Below are positions 1 through 12,189 of a stretch of 64,000 nucleotides of DNA, piece by piece (within the stretch, counting starts at the first letter, position 1; every line of letters starts with the position of its first letter). The notes beneath the pieces were generated by a model. The model worked only from the letters and a program-made list of their open reading frames with translations, did not search any database and was not told the DNA's origin. Source of the DNA: Ailurus styani (lineage: Eukaryota; Chordata; Mammalia; Carnivora; Ailuridae); NCBI GenBank assembly GCA_002007465.1, contig LNAC01000038.1, forward strand, positions 6,496,280 through 6,560,279. Reading direction: 5' to 3'. Both the position numbers and the translations under genes were made by a program.

Positions 1-407
1 ACAAAATATAATAATCTTTAAAGTTCATACTTAGTAATATATCAAACATTCTTTTCTAGAAAACCTAGTAAGTCAGTAACTTGACATATATAAAGACATT
101 ATATAATTTAGGTTCCAAATGTTATGGAGTAAATTTGAAATTTTAACTATTATTATATTAAATTTTCTCTGTTCTACTTCAAAAATTTTATTAAAAATAA
201 ACTTATACATCAGTATACTGCAAGTGCACTCACAAAGCAGTCTTTCCTAGACATTTCCATGGATACCACCTTAATGAATTTATCATTAGACAATATGAGT
301 TCTTATTCCAGGCTTCTATTTATACTGTTCTTCCTAAGTAGTTTATTTAGATGACTTTACGTGCAAATTATATGTATCTTCATCCCTAATTTTTCCGCTG
401 TCTTTTC

Positions 408-605
408 TTTTTTTTTTTTTTNNNNNNNNNNNNNNNNNNNNNNNNNNNNNNNNNNNNNNNNNNNNNNNNNNNNNNNNNNNNNNNNNNNNNNNNNNNNNNN
501 NNNNNNNNNNNNNNGGAGCCCGATGCGGGCCTCGATCCCAGGACCCTGAGATCATGACCTGAGCCGAAAGCAGAGGCATTAACCCACTGAGCCACCCAGG
601 CGCCC
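408..605 (-). mobile_element. Can-SINE, young mustelid type, interrupted by an assembly gap
   Basis: The reverse-complement SINE head ends GCCACCCAGGCGCCC at 605. The tail and middle are lost in 93 N (422-514). A perfect 15-bp target-site duplication, TTCCGCTGTCTTTTC, flanks it at 393-407 and 606-620. Confidence 0.95.
422..514. other. Assembly gap (93 N)
   Basis: A run of undetermined bases inside a SINE. The open frames translated through it are meaningless. Confidence 0.99.
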
Positions 606-695
606 TTCCGCTGTCTTTTCAAATCTAATATTTAAATGCCTGCCTTTTCTTCCTACCAGTCTGTCAAATAAGCCATTTAAAACAATATATGGCCA

Positions 696-860
696 GAGCA
701 CCTGGGTGGCTCAGTTGGTTAAGCATCTGCCTTTGGTTCAGGTCATGATCCCAGGGTCCTGGGATCCAGTCCAATATCTGGCTCCCTGCTCAGCAGGGAG
801 TCTGCCTTTCCTTTTGCCCTCCTCCCTGCTAGTGTTCTCTCTCACTGTCTCTCTCTCAAA

Positions 861-899
<39 letters not shown>

Positions 900-933
900 A
901 ATCTTTTAAAATAATAACAATAAAGTAAAACTT
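696..933 (+). mobile_element. Can-SINE, older caniform type, with (TAAA)n tail
   Basis: The head reads CACCTGGGTGGCTCAGTTGG, then GTTAAGCATCTGCC, and the body ends in TCTCTC followed by a long TAAA array. The duplication TATATGGCCA occurs at 686-695 and 934-943. Confidence 0.95.
858..901 (+). repeat. (TAAA)n microsatellite
   Basis: About eleven TAAA units, being the expanded tail of the SINE that ends here; likely to be length-variable. Confidence 0.95.
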
Positions 934-943
934 TATATGGCCA

Positions 944-2130
944 AACAAGATTCTCTGTTTCTCTCTGAGCTATCTACTACTCATCCCTTCACCTTGTTTT
1001 TTCCACATGATAAATAGTGCTATCCTTTATCCACTATTTTCTCTTTCTTATGGTCTCAACTCTTCTGTTAACATCTTAGTTCAACTTAGTTTATGTTTGC
1101 CAGCACTGTTGACCACCTTAACTACTTCAGTGGCCTCCTACTCAGTCTCCTTGAATCTCATTCTCCATTAGAATTCATGTTCCACACAACAACCAGACTG
1201 ATTGTTTTCAAAATAAAATCAGTTTATATGAATCACCTGTTTAAAACACATCCATGGCTTTGCACTGCACTAGATTATACACACATACACATACAGACAT
1301 CAATAATAAATAATAAACACAAAACACAAAGGAAACCAATAGATTACCAAGGTTTTCAAGAACCCTTCCAACCTTGCCTCTTTCTACCTCTCCTTACTTC
1401 CCTCCTCACTCACTGAACTGCATCTGCATTTGCTTTGTTTTTTCACCATGGAGTTCAGTATAATGGATCACAAACTCTTCGATTTAGAATGACAGATTAA
1501 CTATCTTGTTTAAGGTCACGTTAGAATTTTATTGTGGAGAGATGACTTATCATTATTCATTCTTTTCTATAAATACCTAAATTCCAATTAACAACATTCA
1601 CCACAGCTTCCTTCTTTTGTGATTATCAATTATGAATGTTAATTCTCCAACTAGATTTTGAAGAACTTAGAGCTTTTTCCTTGGTAACTGCCCATTTTTT
1701 CCCATTCTTGAAAAACTAAACTATTATTCTTTGGATTTTAAAAACTTCTCTCCTGTAGTGAAGATAAAAAATTGTGATGTAAGAAAAAAAAATAAATGAT
1801 AGTTTTTAAATTATAATAACAGTGACAAAACTTCATCAAATCAAATGCTGGCTGTGTCATCATAAAATTCAATTTAAATAACAATTTATATTGGACTATT
1901 AGAATATGTTCATAACAAGCGGTAAAATACTCACTGTAAACTAAAACCAGACATCAATAATCTCTCATTCCTCAACTATTCTTTTTCTTTTTAGCTGTTG
2001 GCTTCATTTCTCATTTCAAACCTTAGCTCTCACTATCTGAAATGTCTCCTCCTCACTTCTTTGCAGTATTAATTTTTGATTGCTGTTCAAGGTTCAGGCT
2101 GAATGTTACAATATTCAGAAGCCCTTAGTT
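944..2130. other. Unique AT-rich sequence
   Basis: I see no recognisable gene or transposon. A 107-codon open frame starting at 1093 has no recognisable motif and no splice context, and is probably chance. Confidence 0.6.
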
Positions 2131-2575
2131 ACTCTCTGTATTAATTTCCTGTCACTGCTGTAACAATTTAACACAATCTCAATGGCCTAAACTAACACAA
2201 ATGTATTATCTTTGGTTTTTACAACACTCTAGGTCAGAAATATGACAGGTCTAATCAGGCTAAAATCAAGATATCAGTAGGGTCACATTCCCTTTTGGAA
2301 GTTCTAAGGGAGAATCTATTTCCTCCCTTTTTAAGTTTCTAGAGACTGCCTGGTTCCTTGGCTCATAGGGCTCTGTCATCAAAACCAGTGATAACAGGTC
2401 AAGTGGTTTTCACATAGTAGCTCTCTGAAACTTTTGTTTTTCTCTCTGTCTCTCTCTCCCTCCTTTTGTCCCTTCCTCTTTCCCTCCCTACTCTTCCCCA
2501 ACCATCTCAAGGTCAGCTGATTACCAACCTCAGTTCTCTTTTGCCACATAAATATACCAAAGCCACAGATTCTGG
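2131..2575 (-). mobile_element. Ancient LTR-like interspersed repeat (MaLR-like; family uncertain)
   Basis: It begins TATTAATTTCCTGTCACTGC and includes a phrase like GGTCAGAAATATGACAGGTCTAATCAG. Near the end it reads CTCAAGGTCAGCTGATTACC. This matches a common, decayed mammalian repeat layout in reverse orientation. I recognise the pattern but not the exact family. Confidence 0.55.
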
Positions 2576-3090
2576 GTATTGAAAAGCATACTTATACATG
2601 AATGTTCATAGCAGCATTATTCACAATAGCAAAAAGGTGGAACCAAAGATCCATTAATGTATGAAGGGGTAAACAAAATGTGGTATATTCATACAATGGA
2701 ATATTACTCAACTATAAAAAGAAAAAAGATAAACAAAATACTGATATGTGCTACAGTGTAAATGATCCTCAAAAATATTATGCTGAGTGAAAGAATCCAG
2801 AAATAAAAAATGATGTTAATATATGATTACATTTATATGAGATATCCAGAATAGATACATTTCTGGAGATGGAAAATAGGTTAGTGGTTGACAGGGGCTG
2901 GAGGCAGAGGGACTACTGAGTGAGTGCTTAATAAGTATGGGTCTTCTTTTTGGAGTAATGAAAATGTTTTGGAATTAGAGAGAAGTGATAGTTGCACATT
3001 GAAAGTGTACTAAATTCTACCGAATTATATATGTCAAAATGGTTAATTTTATGTTAGCAATGCTTCCATAAAAAGTTAAAGAAAGATAAA
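2575..3090 (+). mobile_element. LINE-1 3' end, old L1M-type fragment
   Basis: It contains the typical L1 phrases GCAGCATTATTCACAATAGC, ACAATGGAATATTACTCAAC and TTAGTGGTTGACAGGGGCTG, and ends in an A-rich tail near 3080-3090. It is non-coding and 5' truncated. Confidence 0.85.
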
Positions 3091-4557
3091 GTGATGAAAC
3101 AATAATTTGGATCCTCTATAATTTGATTTTCTTTCTTTTCTGTTATCATGAACTTTTACAACACTACATAAATAAAAGGCATCCCAGATGCTTCTAGTGA
3201 GGATATCATTTGCCTGGGAGTATGCATTATGTAAATAGTAGACTTGTCATCAACAATCTAGGACACTAAAAGATAAATGAGTGATCACTGTTGTGCATGG
3301 TTATGTGCATGTTCAGATTATTTTGAAACTGAATTCCATACTCAATAAAATTATTAATTAAATGAGAAGATAAAACAAGATAATTCACACATGAACACAA
3401 AGAGTTTACCACCCATATGTCATTCATAAGACAACTGAAAAGTTTAGACATCATGTTAGATTTTCAGTTAATAATATAATTAATAATAAAATTATGATAC
3501 AGGAGGCTTTTTGTTGAGAATGGCATTTATAAATTTTCTCAACAAAAAGAAAACAAGTTACTACAAACAAAAATCTCTGTGAAGTATTCACAGCTCAATT
3601 AGAAAACTAAAAAGCATGGTTTTAATAACTGGTGGATAGGAAGAGAAGAAAATTCATATGATTTTGAAGCTTTGAATATCTTAATTTGTCATTTAGGTGA
3701 TAATTTTCAAATGTATATTATAACTCCAGTTGTAAATTGGGTATCAGCTGGTATGTTTAGACCTTGATATTTTAGATAAAACTACACAAATCCCCTTTTA
3801 CTGTTACTATTAAAATCCAAAGGCCTCTCCATTAGATAAACAATTATCAAGTGCCTATATTCCATCACTTTTACTCTTTTCTTGGATGTTTTCCAAGTCA
3901 TCCCAGAAATAATTCTTTAAGAAAATAAGAAAACAGTTAGCCCACTTAATTTCCAACCAAACTAATCAATGAACCAACCAACATACCTACTAACAGATCC
4001 ATATACTATTTTTATTTTATTGGAGGAGTTTATTTATTTATTTACTTACTTACTTCCTTATTTACTTATTTATTCATTTAATCTGGTCCAAAAGCAAGAA
4101 AGGGAGGCACAGTTGAGTGCAAGATCTGTGCTGGCCACACAGAAGACTAACCCTCTAACTAATCCTAATCACCAGGAGACCTAGAACCACTCAGGATCCT
4201 GACTTTCGTTACAGATGTTCGCTGAAAAGCTTAATGAGGAAGCAGAAACTTCTTCATCATCTCCTGAAAACGTCTCCTTCGTAGCAACTCCTCTTATTTT
4301 AGTGTTTTCTATTTGTTTTTGTCCCAAATGGGCTAGTATCATTTCAAATGTGAAAGATTATAAAGGTACCTCAGTGCAGAATATTTCTCATTCTGGCATA
4401 ATGATGTTCTTATTTATATACTTAATTACTTGGGGCATTTGAAAATAAAATCTTTAATATTATTAAACCAAATAAACAAACAGACCCAGGACTTTTTGTT
4501 ATTATTTTCTTTTTGTTTTTAATTCTCAAGTTCTATATTTATCAGAAATTTGTCAGT
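3091..4557. other. Unique AT-rich sequence with a degenerate TTTA/TTAC tract at 4029-4082
   Basis: No gene or clear transposon is seen. The only structured part is the low-complexity (TTTA)n-like tract at 4029-4082. Open frames of 71-75 codons here have no recognisable features. Confidence 0.55.
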
Positions 4558-4571
4558 CTCACTTTCATTTT

Positions 4572-4776
4572 TTTTTTTTTTAAAGATTTTATTTATTTAT
4601 TTGACACACAGAGAGAGAGATTACAAGTAGGCAGAGAGGCAGGCAGAGAGACAGGGAGAGGAGGAAGCAGGCTCCCTGCCGAGCAGAGAGCCCGATGTGG
4701 GCCTCGATCCCAGGACGCTGAGATCATGACCTGAGCCGAAAGCAGAGGCTTTAACCCACTGAGCCACCCAGGCGCC
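4572..4776 (-). mobile_element. Can-SINE, young mustelid type, full length
   Basis: In reverse orientation it runs from a T-rich tail with AAGATTTTATTTATTTATTT to GCCACCCAGGCGCC. The target duplication CTCACTTTCATTTT is at 4558-4571 and 4777-4790. Confidence 0.96.
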
Positions 4777-4790
4777 CTCACTTTCATTTT

Positions 4791-6531
4791 TTTTAACTCT
4801 CTTATTACTTGATTTCAGGAAATGCATGCAATGTACTATAACATTTCATAGTTGATAGTTATTCAAAATCAGACTTATAAAAATAGAGTAAAATGCATCA
4901 TAATACAAAACCAACCAAAAAAAGCTCAGAGGACAGTAGATTTATTTATTATATAAAACCCCAGGCACAGTCACTTTGACCCATTCACAGAAATCTAGTG
5001 TTCATTATGTTCCCTATGTTGAAGCCCTTTTTGCTATCAAACCCAAGGTTTTCTTTCTGACTTTTACTGATTCTTCACCACACAGAACAGGTAGCCTCCT
5101 GTCACCAGTAATCTCCCTGATCTCTCTCTTCCTTTGTTGAAGTCATCAACAGGACAAAAACCCCAAACTTTATCCTTTTAACTGTGTTTTGTTGATTTAG
5201 ATATTCTGCCCTAAAGGTCTCACTCTGTAATCAGTTTATCAAATATTCTGTAAAGAAAAATTATTTCCTTAATAAAAAGAACCTTCCTGACAGCTAACAG
5301 TCCCCCCCTACAGTCCCCCCAAAAAAATCTCTTCTCTTTGAACAAATTAATCTGCACAGTGATTTCATGAGAATATAAAAAAAGTTAAATAATTACCCAA
5401 ATTACTATTATTTGTAAAAACAATTACTATAATAAACACAAATACTCTGACAATTGATCAGAACTTATTAAATCATATTAGACTTGATCACATAGAACTA
5501 CTGGTAGTGACATGATCTTCAGTCTGTAGCATTTGGACTTTGTCCTTTTTCAAGGATAGTGTTTGCTTTGCTTAGAGCAAAATGTAGAAAATAAAATAGC
5601 ATCAAAATAATTTACATTCCTTTGTAGTTTAGCAGTGTATCAGCTTCTGGCTCTAATCCCCTGTGAGAAGCTATCTGCTGGACTTTTAAGTTAATTTTGA
5701 TATGTCTCTTTCATCTCAGACTCTTGCACAGTATATAGAAAAAATAAGGGTAAGCACAAAATGCCAATTCTATGTTTTCCTAGTGTATGGTGACAGCAAC
5801 TGTTCATTGCTGAGTTTTGAGCCCAGCCGGAACATTATTGGATAAAATCAGCACCAAACGAATAAATAAATAAATTAATTAATTAGCACCATTACCTTTC
5901 TCTCAAAAGCTTTTAAAATAGTGAAATCTGGGAGTGTTAACTTCATTATTGTATATATTTTTTCTAGAAAATATATTTTTTCTAGAATGATGGGCACAAA
6001 TGCAAATTGACTCTTAGCATGTATCCCTGAACATTAGTGCAGATTGGTGATTATGTCTTTGTTACTCTTTAAAAAATGATATATTATTTCAATGTATTGC
6101 AAAGTTACTCCCAGAGATTAGGTAACTCAATGAATATTAATTGAATAATAAAATAAGAATATGAGAAAATGTGCCTTTAACTTGAACTTACAGATTATTA
6201 GAAAGAAATTAGCACTGATTAGGAGTTTGAAGATCTTTCTGAGTAAATACTAGTATGATTTTGGAAAAGACATTTAATCCATCTCACTAAATTGAAGGGC
6301 TTTTACTAAACTGTATTCAAGGTTCATGGCAGCATTAATATTATAGTTTTCCACTAAAGGGGGGAAAAAAAGGTATGAGTACTTGTGTTAAATGTAATCA
6401 AAAAATTGTGAATAGTACTTTCATGAGCTTTGTAATAGAGGTGTCATTGTGTTTTGTTTTATTGTCTTGTTCCAGGAAAGATTCTCTTCATAAAACTTAT
6501 GTTCAGTATAGAGAAAGCCTCTATGACGATT

Positions 6532-6534
<3 letters not shown>
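4791..6534. other. Unique AT-rich sequence, with a weak MIR-like stretch near 6200-6300
   Basis: No gene is seen. At 6200-6300 a phrase resembling the MIR middle (GATTTTGGAAAAGACATTTAA) suggests a very decayed MIR on the plus strand. The remainder holds nothing I can name. Confidence 0.45.

Positions 6535-6580
<46 letters not shown>
6535..6580 (+). repeat. (AC)23 microsatellite
   Basis: A perfect AC array of 46 bp, expected to be polymorphic and able to adopt Z-DNA. Confidence 0.98.
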
Positions 6581-6582
<2 letters not shown>

Positions 6583-8750
6583 TTTAGAACATGAGAATTG
6601 GGAAATATTTTTTAATTCTGTATTTCACTAAAGCCAAATTTCTAAGAGCATCACAAGGAAGCAGTTATTTCTACTCTCTAGAATTTTGGTCTACTGAGTT
6701 ATGGCATACCCTTTTTCAATGAATGCACAGGAATCAAAGTCATAAAATATATAAAACTATAAATTATGTGCTATTTTTTTCTCCATTAATCTTTTTCTGG
6801 TCCCAGAAAAAGAATGTGTTGATTGAATAAAAGAATTTCACCTTCATGAATCAAATAGATTTTCTCAATGCCATTATATTGTGGCCTTGTAACTTTTTTG
6901 TAAGAGATAAGTAGAACAGCTTCTGATCCAGCAAGATTCCAATCACTTATTCCCTTGGTAAGAATTTCCAGCTAATAACTTCAATTCTTATTGGTCTCAT
7001 AGTGATTTTACTGGGACAGATAATGAAGAGATTAATCAATTACTAGAGACTGTTATAATATCCTTTACCTATGATATTCCTTTTTAACAGACCAGTTGTA
7101 CATCTATCAAAAAAATAAAGTCTCATAATTAAAACATCCAGCAAACATTGACTTTTAACTAAGCTATATCTGTAAAGTAGTTTTCATATTACATCATTAA
7201 AGTAAAATATCTTTTTTGTACTTGGTGATATACTTATGAGCTTTATGAACAGGAAACAGTAATTGGACAACTAGAAACTGAATTCATTATTTTAACCTAA
7301 TTATATGAACACTTCTGGGTTTGTCCCAAGAAATGTGGAATCCATAGTGACAGAAAGAGCCAGGTACTAGATTTTTTGGGTTCATTTTCTCTTGTTCTGT
7401 GTAGAACTGATCCAAATGCATTGCAACAGCAGTAACAACAACAAAATTAAAGATTTTAAATTAATTCTATGACAATATAAAGTAAAGCAAAACATTTTAT
7501 ATTTTCATATGCAGTTAAAATGTTAAGCAACTCTATTAATCTTTCTGATGGGTTTAAACCTATATACGCTACTATGATATCATGATGTTATATACTACTT
7601 TTGCCAACTGAATTTAGTGCTATAAACCTCTAAGTTCTGACCAACCTGGTGTCCTCTTCAGAACTAGGGCACTAAAGTTCTATTGTTATTGCGTCTCAAT
7701 GAAAGGGAACCACCTCACCAAAGGTTTAACCCTTTCCCTAGGGCTCCCCACGGCCAATGCTTGATTCACAGTACAAAGTCCCACATTCCTTATTTCAGTT
7801 TGGGGTAGTATCGGAAGGGCAATTTCAGATCTAGAACTCTTCATGGGATTGGCTTTTTTACCATGTTACTGTTCAACTTCCTCTGTCCAATCCTGTGTCT
7901 TTACTTCGTTGTGGTCTGGTTCAGAGTGTTTCCTGAGAGATCTTCATACAAAGCTCTGTCTCAGAATCTGCTGTTGTGGGAAAACATCTAAGATACAATC
8001 CATATTCAGATTATTCTTCTAAACATACATCATCTGATTTCTTCCATGTGTCCATCCAAAGAACAAAATATTTAATTTCTGTAAAGCTATCACTTGTTTT
8101 TCCTTTTCTTTTTTCCTACAATAAATGAGGGAGTCTCTACTAACATTCTCCACTTACTCTTCTAACATTCCTAAGATAGTTCTTCACAATTTGGCTTCTA
8201 CCCACAAAAGTGAAATGTTCTTTTACAGTTAACAAACCCAGTATTTCTCTTAGTCCAGTTAAATAAATACATTACTGTGACATCATTTACTATGCAATAT
8301 TGCAAATTATTGTTGCTTGAGCTTTACAATATTGAATTTTTCTGGTCCTCCCAGAGCCTGTCTTTATCTGTATTTTTCTGACCCTTGCTCTGAAAATATA
8401 TGCATTCCTTAGTTTCTGTCTTAGAGTCCTCTTCTATTGTCTTCTCTTTTCTAGTGTTCTTTCCTCTTGTCTTCTCTCCCTGTACTTGTTGCCCTGGTAA
8501 TTTAACTCCTGTCAGTGTCATCAAACACTATATTTACCTGAGTTTCTCTGAAGGAGTAGCATTGCTCATAAGATTCAAGACCAAGTCAACAACAACAACA
8601 AAAAAGATTCAAAACGAAGTCCTGTTGGACAGCTTCTCTGGAAATTAAAACTGTATCTGTCCAAATTTAAATTGATTATAAATCAAAATCCTTGAGAAAG
8701 TTATTTAATTTCTCGAATTATAAGTTTCCTTAGAAAGAGTACTTGTGAAT
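6581..8750. other. Unique AT-rich sequence
   Basis: I see no recognisable gene or transposon. Open frames around 8324-8648 are overlapping and low in complexity. Confidence 0.55.
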
Positions 8751-8751
8751 G

Positions 8752-9470
8752 TGTTCATTTGTTTAGTATCAAACTGTATTCCAGGCACTTTTTTAGGCAC
8801 TGTGCATATAGTAATAAACCACATATGTGAAAATGCCTGCTAAATGGCACTTATATTCCACTAGGGAGAAACAGTGAGAGGTACTCACATTCTATTTTAC
8901 ATTACATCCATACTTTTCAAACTCTTTTTTCATTTCATTTGGCCTTTATTTTACTTTTCATTAGATACAAATTATAGACCCACTGTGAACCATCAACTAT
9001 GCAATACATTGTATCTGAAAGATAAAAAATACCATTAATTTAATGGATTTATATTACATTTGAATGGAAACCTAGGTATCCAAACAAAGGAAATATAAAA
9101 TGGTATTATTAGAGCACATAAAGAAGTATGTTCAGAAATGAGAAGAAACCTAGAGAGATTTGAGGGAAATTTTTCTGGAATTAGTGGTGTATGAGGTGAG
9201 TTTTGATAGATGAGTAAGTGTTATATTAAGTAAACAACAAACCAAAGAGGTGGGAAGTGGTTTAGAACACTTAAAAAAGAATAAACCATTTATAAAATGC
9301 CAGAGGTATAAAAAGATGACATGACCTGAAGGCAGTAACCTTTTCAGTATGGTCAGAGGTCTAACCTTTGGCAAGGGTAGTGTTTAGAATTTAAAGAGAG
9401 TGATGGGGCCAAGACTGGATAGGTTTCCATGACACACAAATTAGATATAAGTGTTAGTACTTTGTCTTAC
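8752..9470 (+). mobile_element. Ancient mammalian interspersed repeat (family not named)
   Basis: It opens with CCAGGCACTTTTTTAGGCAC, then a phrase like TGCCTGCTAAATGGCACTTA and a CTAGGGAGAAACAGTGAGAG element. The same order (CAGGCACTG, then GAGATACAAAGA or equivalent, then a gain/weight-gain style G-rich 3' part) recurs at 41500-41600, 45150-45900 and 48320-48790. It is an old, widely dispersed family. Confidence 0.5.
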
Positions 9471-9679
9471 TGTAAAAGCAATACATTAAAATGATAAAGA
9501 ATTGAGATACTAGACAAGTATGTAAACCAAAGTAAATATAAGGATCCCATCTGTCCTCACCTCACTGACCTGAAACACAGTCTAATAAACCAGAGGTATA
9601 AATATATAACTATTAACGGATATTGTTTATCTTCCTGAAACTTAAAATCTCTTGCACTTTTAAAAATTTTTTAACTAAT

Positions 9680-10020
9680 TTATCTCAGATAGCTTCTCAT
9701 ATTATTTCATATAGTTTCATGTACTCATTTTCCACAATAAAGGAATTATTTATTCTTGTTTAAGTAATCTTCACTGAATGGATATTTAGTTTTATTCCTT
9801 TTTTATTGCCATTGGCTATTATATCAAGCGCTATAATGAATATTGTGGTTTATATATCTTCATATATGTCTAGGAATATATTTCTTGGGCAAATTGGTAG
9901 GGTAGGAATTGCTGTATCAACTGTTAACTATTATTTTATTTTTGTGTTAGTTTTGGATACTTATAGATACAGTGTACTTCAAAATCTCATGCCAGGTGTC
10001 AGGCTTTTTCATTTTTACAA
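9680..10020 (-). mobile_element. LINE-1 3' region, old L1M fragment
   Basis: In reverse orientation it shows L1M phrases: GAATGGATATTTAGTTTTAT, a CTATAATGAATATTGTGGTT block and AATTGGTAGGGTAGGAATTG (derived from the TAGAAGTGGAATTGCTGGGTC consensus). The 74-codon open frame at 9806 lies inside this fragment and is not a gene. Confidence 0.65.
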
Positions 10021-10029
10021 GGCTTATTG

Positions 10030-12128
10030 AAGAAGAACTGCGCTTCACTACTGTTTTGACACTATTTTTACTATTGTGAGTAGAGAATCTGTTCTAATGT
10101 TAATTGGCCAAAAAGGATTTTCAGAATGATAATCCTTTAAAATTTTTGAATTATCAGTATAATAAATTGAAGTGAAAAAAATAGCTTTTCCTTTTGTATG
10201 TATGCTTCTATTCCCATTGCTATTGGACTATGTGATTCTTGTAAGCATTCACTGTAAACCTGAGCTATCCTAGCAGTATCTAAAATATATCAATACATAG
10301 TTCTAGAGTTTAATTGGATTGTTTTGATACTTTAAAAATGCAAAATTTCCTTCTCTGGAAATCTATACTTATTATTTCTTTTAATTCTCTTTTCCTTGTC
10401 TTATTTCAGACACCAAGAACCCTAGGCTTTTTTTTTCTTAGTCTGCTGATTTCACTAGTAGAATGAAAAAGAGATTATATATGTGTATATAATATATGTA
10501 TGCATGTATATTTTTATACCTTTTTCAAAGTAAGTCTTTTGAGTTTCAAAACTTCTTAAAAATAATTTTAAATTATTGAAAATTTTTAATAATACTTTAA
10601 ATTATTTAGTTAAAATAAATTTTAAAATGTAGTAAATTTTGAATTCTAGTAATTTGAGGGATGTCAGGTTTTTGTTTTTATGGAAATGTCAGAAAGCTAA
10701 ATAGTCATTGTCTTTTTCTTTATACTACATACCATTCAAATTATAGTTACTGACCTTTAAGTTTTTCCTGATCAATTAAATTTTTTCAAATACCTTAGTG
10801 AGGAAATGAACATAAAGCACACTGTTTAAAAGTAAAATAAAATCTCATTAATTTATTTATTGTTTTTCTAACAACTCACCTAACCTTGGAAATGTGTGAA
10901 GAGAAATAACCTTAGTGAGGTTAATGTATATACACCCACATGATGCATGTGGTTCCATTTTCATGTAAATGGTTTCTTAATATTGCATTGCTTGGATATT
11001 CATGATCAAACTTTGTTCTTCAAGTTACATCATAATTACCAGGCTTATTAATCTAAAATTAATATAGAAAATAACTCAATCATTTTAACAACTCCAAAGA
11101 AGTATGATAGAATAATTGCATACATCCTAAAGTTTTTGCGTTAGTAATCAGAACCTTCATTTCTCTGCCTTCACTGAATTTTCTTTCCATTGATTTACAT
11201 GGACTAGATCTTATTTATTTGAGAAAAAACTCATTTTTCAAATTTAACCTTGTCTTGTATACCTGTATACATGTAAATAAGATGATTTTTCTCATAAATG
11301 TTGCAAGTCCTACAGTGATTCATATGTCTAGTGTGAATATAATAAAAATGGTCCTGAGATCTTTACATGTAATTCAAATTGAATACCAACATAAACTTTC
11401 ATTTCCTTTAAATTTTCTGATCCATAGCGGGGAAAAGAAGGTTAGCAGTAAAAACCTCCGAAATGCTTCTGACATAGAAGAGGCCATTCTTATCACAATT
11501 CACACATTTCAGCAACCTTTTATTCTATGAAGTTCCTTTGACATAAATGCAAACTCTGCTTCTTTTCAGCCTTATGCAAAGCTAAAATGGGAACCTCTAT
11601 TTCTAGCCTTGACCACAAAGTCAGAAAAGAGAATGTGTACTGTATGATTCTAGCATTATTCACCATGAAAATGGTCAAGATGAAGCACATATTACCAGGA
11701 GTGAAATGACATGAGAGAAAATTAGGATTCACTCATTGGTCATATTATATCTCATAGAATACAAATGAAGGTTATTGCCTTGAACACATCATTTTTAAGA
11801 GGCAATTATTATACTCTGGGGAGTGCTAACTACAGCAATGTATTATCACTCCCACTCTTTCATTCCAACTTTAGAGAAATACCTGTTCAGTGGGAACAAC
11901 TTCAAATGGTATTATCCATTGTGCTCTCAGTGCACAGAATTGATTAAATATAAGTCAAAAAGAAGGGAGTTTAGGCTGAATCATTTTCATGCAACTTATT
12001 ATTATTTGTATATGTTGCTAAAATAAACTAATGGCTGAAATACACTATGATAACAGGATTTTCCGTAGGATATTTGCTCAAGATGCTTAATCTCTGTACA
12101 GAGAAAGCTATTCTTAGTTCTCTAACAA
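10030..12128. other. Unique AT-rich sequence
   Basis: No recognisable gene or transposon. A 103-codon frame at 11219-11530 has no recognisable domain. TA-rich patches occur near 10480-10510. Confidence 0.55.
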
Positions 12129-12186
12129 GTGTGCATGCGTGTGTGTGTGTGTGCGCACGCGTGCATTCACGCGTGCACACACATGC
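12129..12186 (+). repeat. Alternating purine-pyrimidine tract with a 16-bp near-perfect inverted repeat
   Basis: A GT/GC alternating run contains arms at 12148-12163 and 12168-12183. The arms pair at 15 of 16 positions around a 4-nt loop, with a core of GCACGCGTG / CACGCGTGC. The tract can form Z-DNA or a cruciform. Confidence 0.9.
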
Positions 12187-12189
12187 TTG

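Noticed and set aside
343..622. Three frames reading through X residues
   Set aside because: They cross the 93-N gap in a SINE.
6535..6580. (AC)23 as a regulatory element
   Set aside because: An ordinary microsatellite; nothing in the flanks supports a function.
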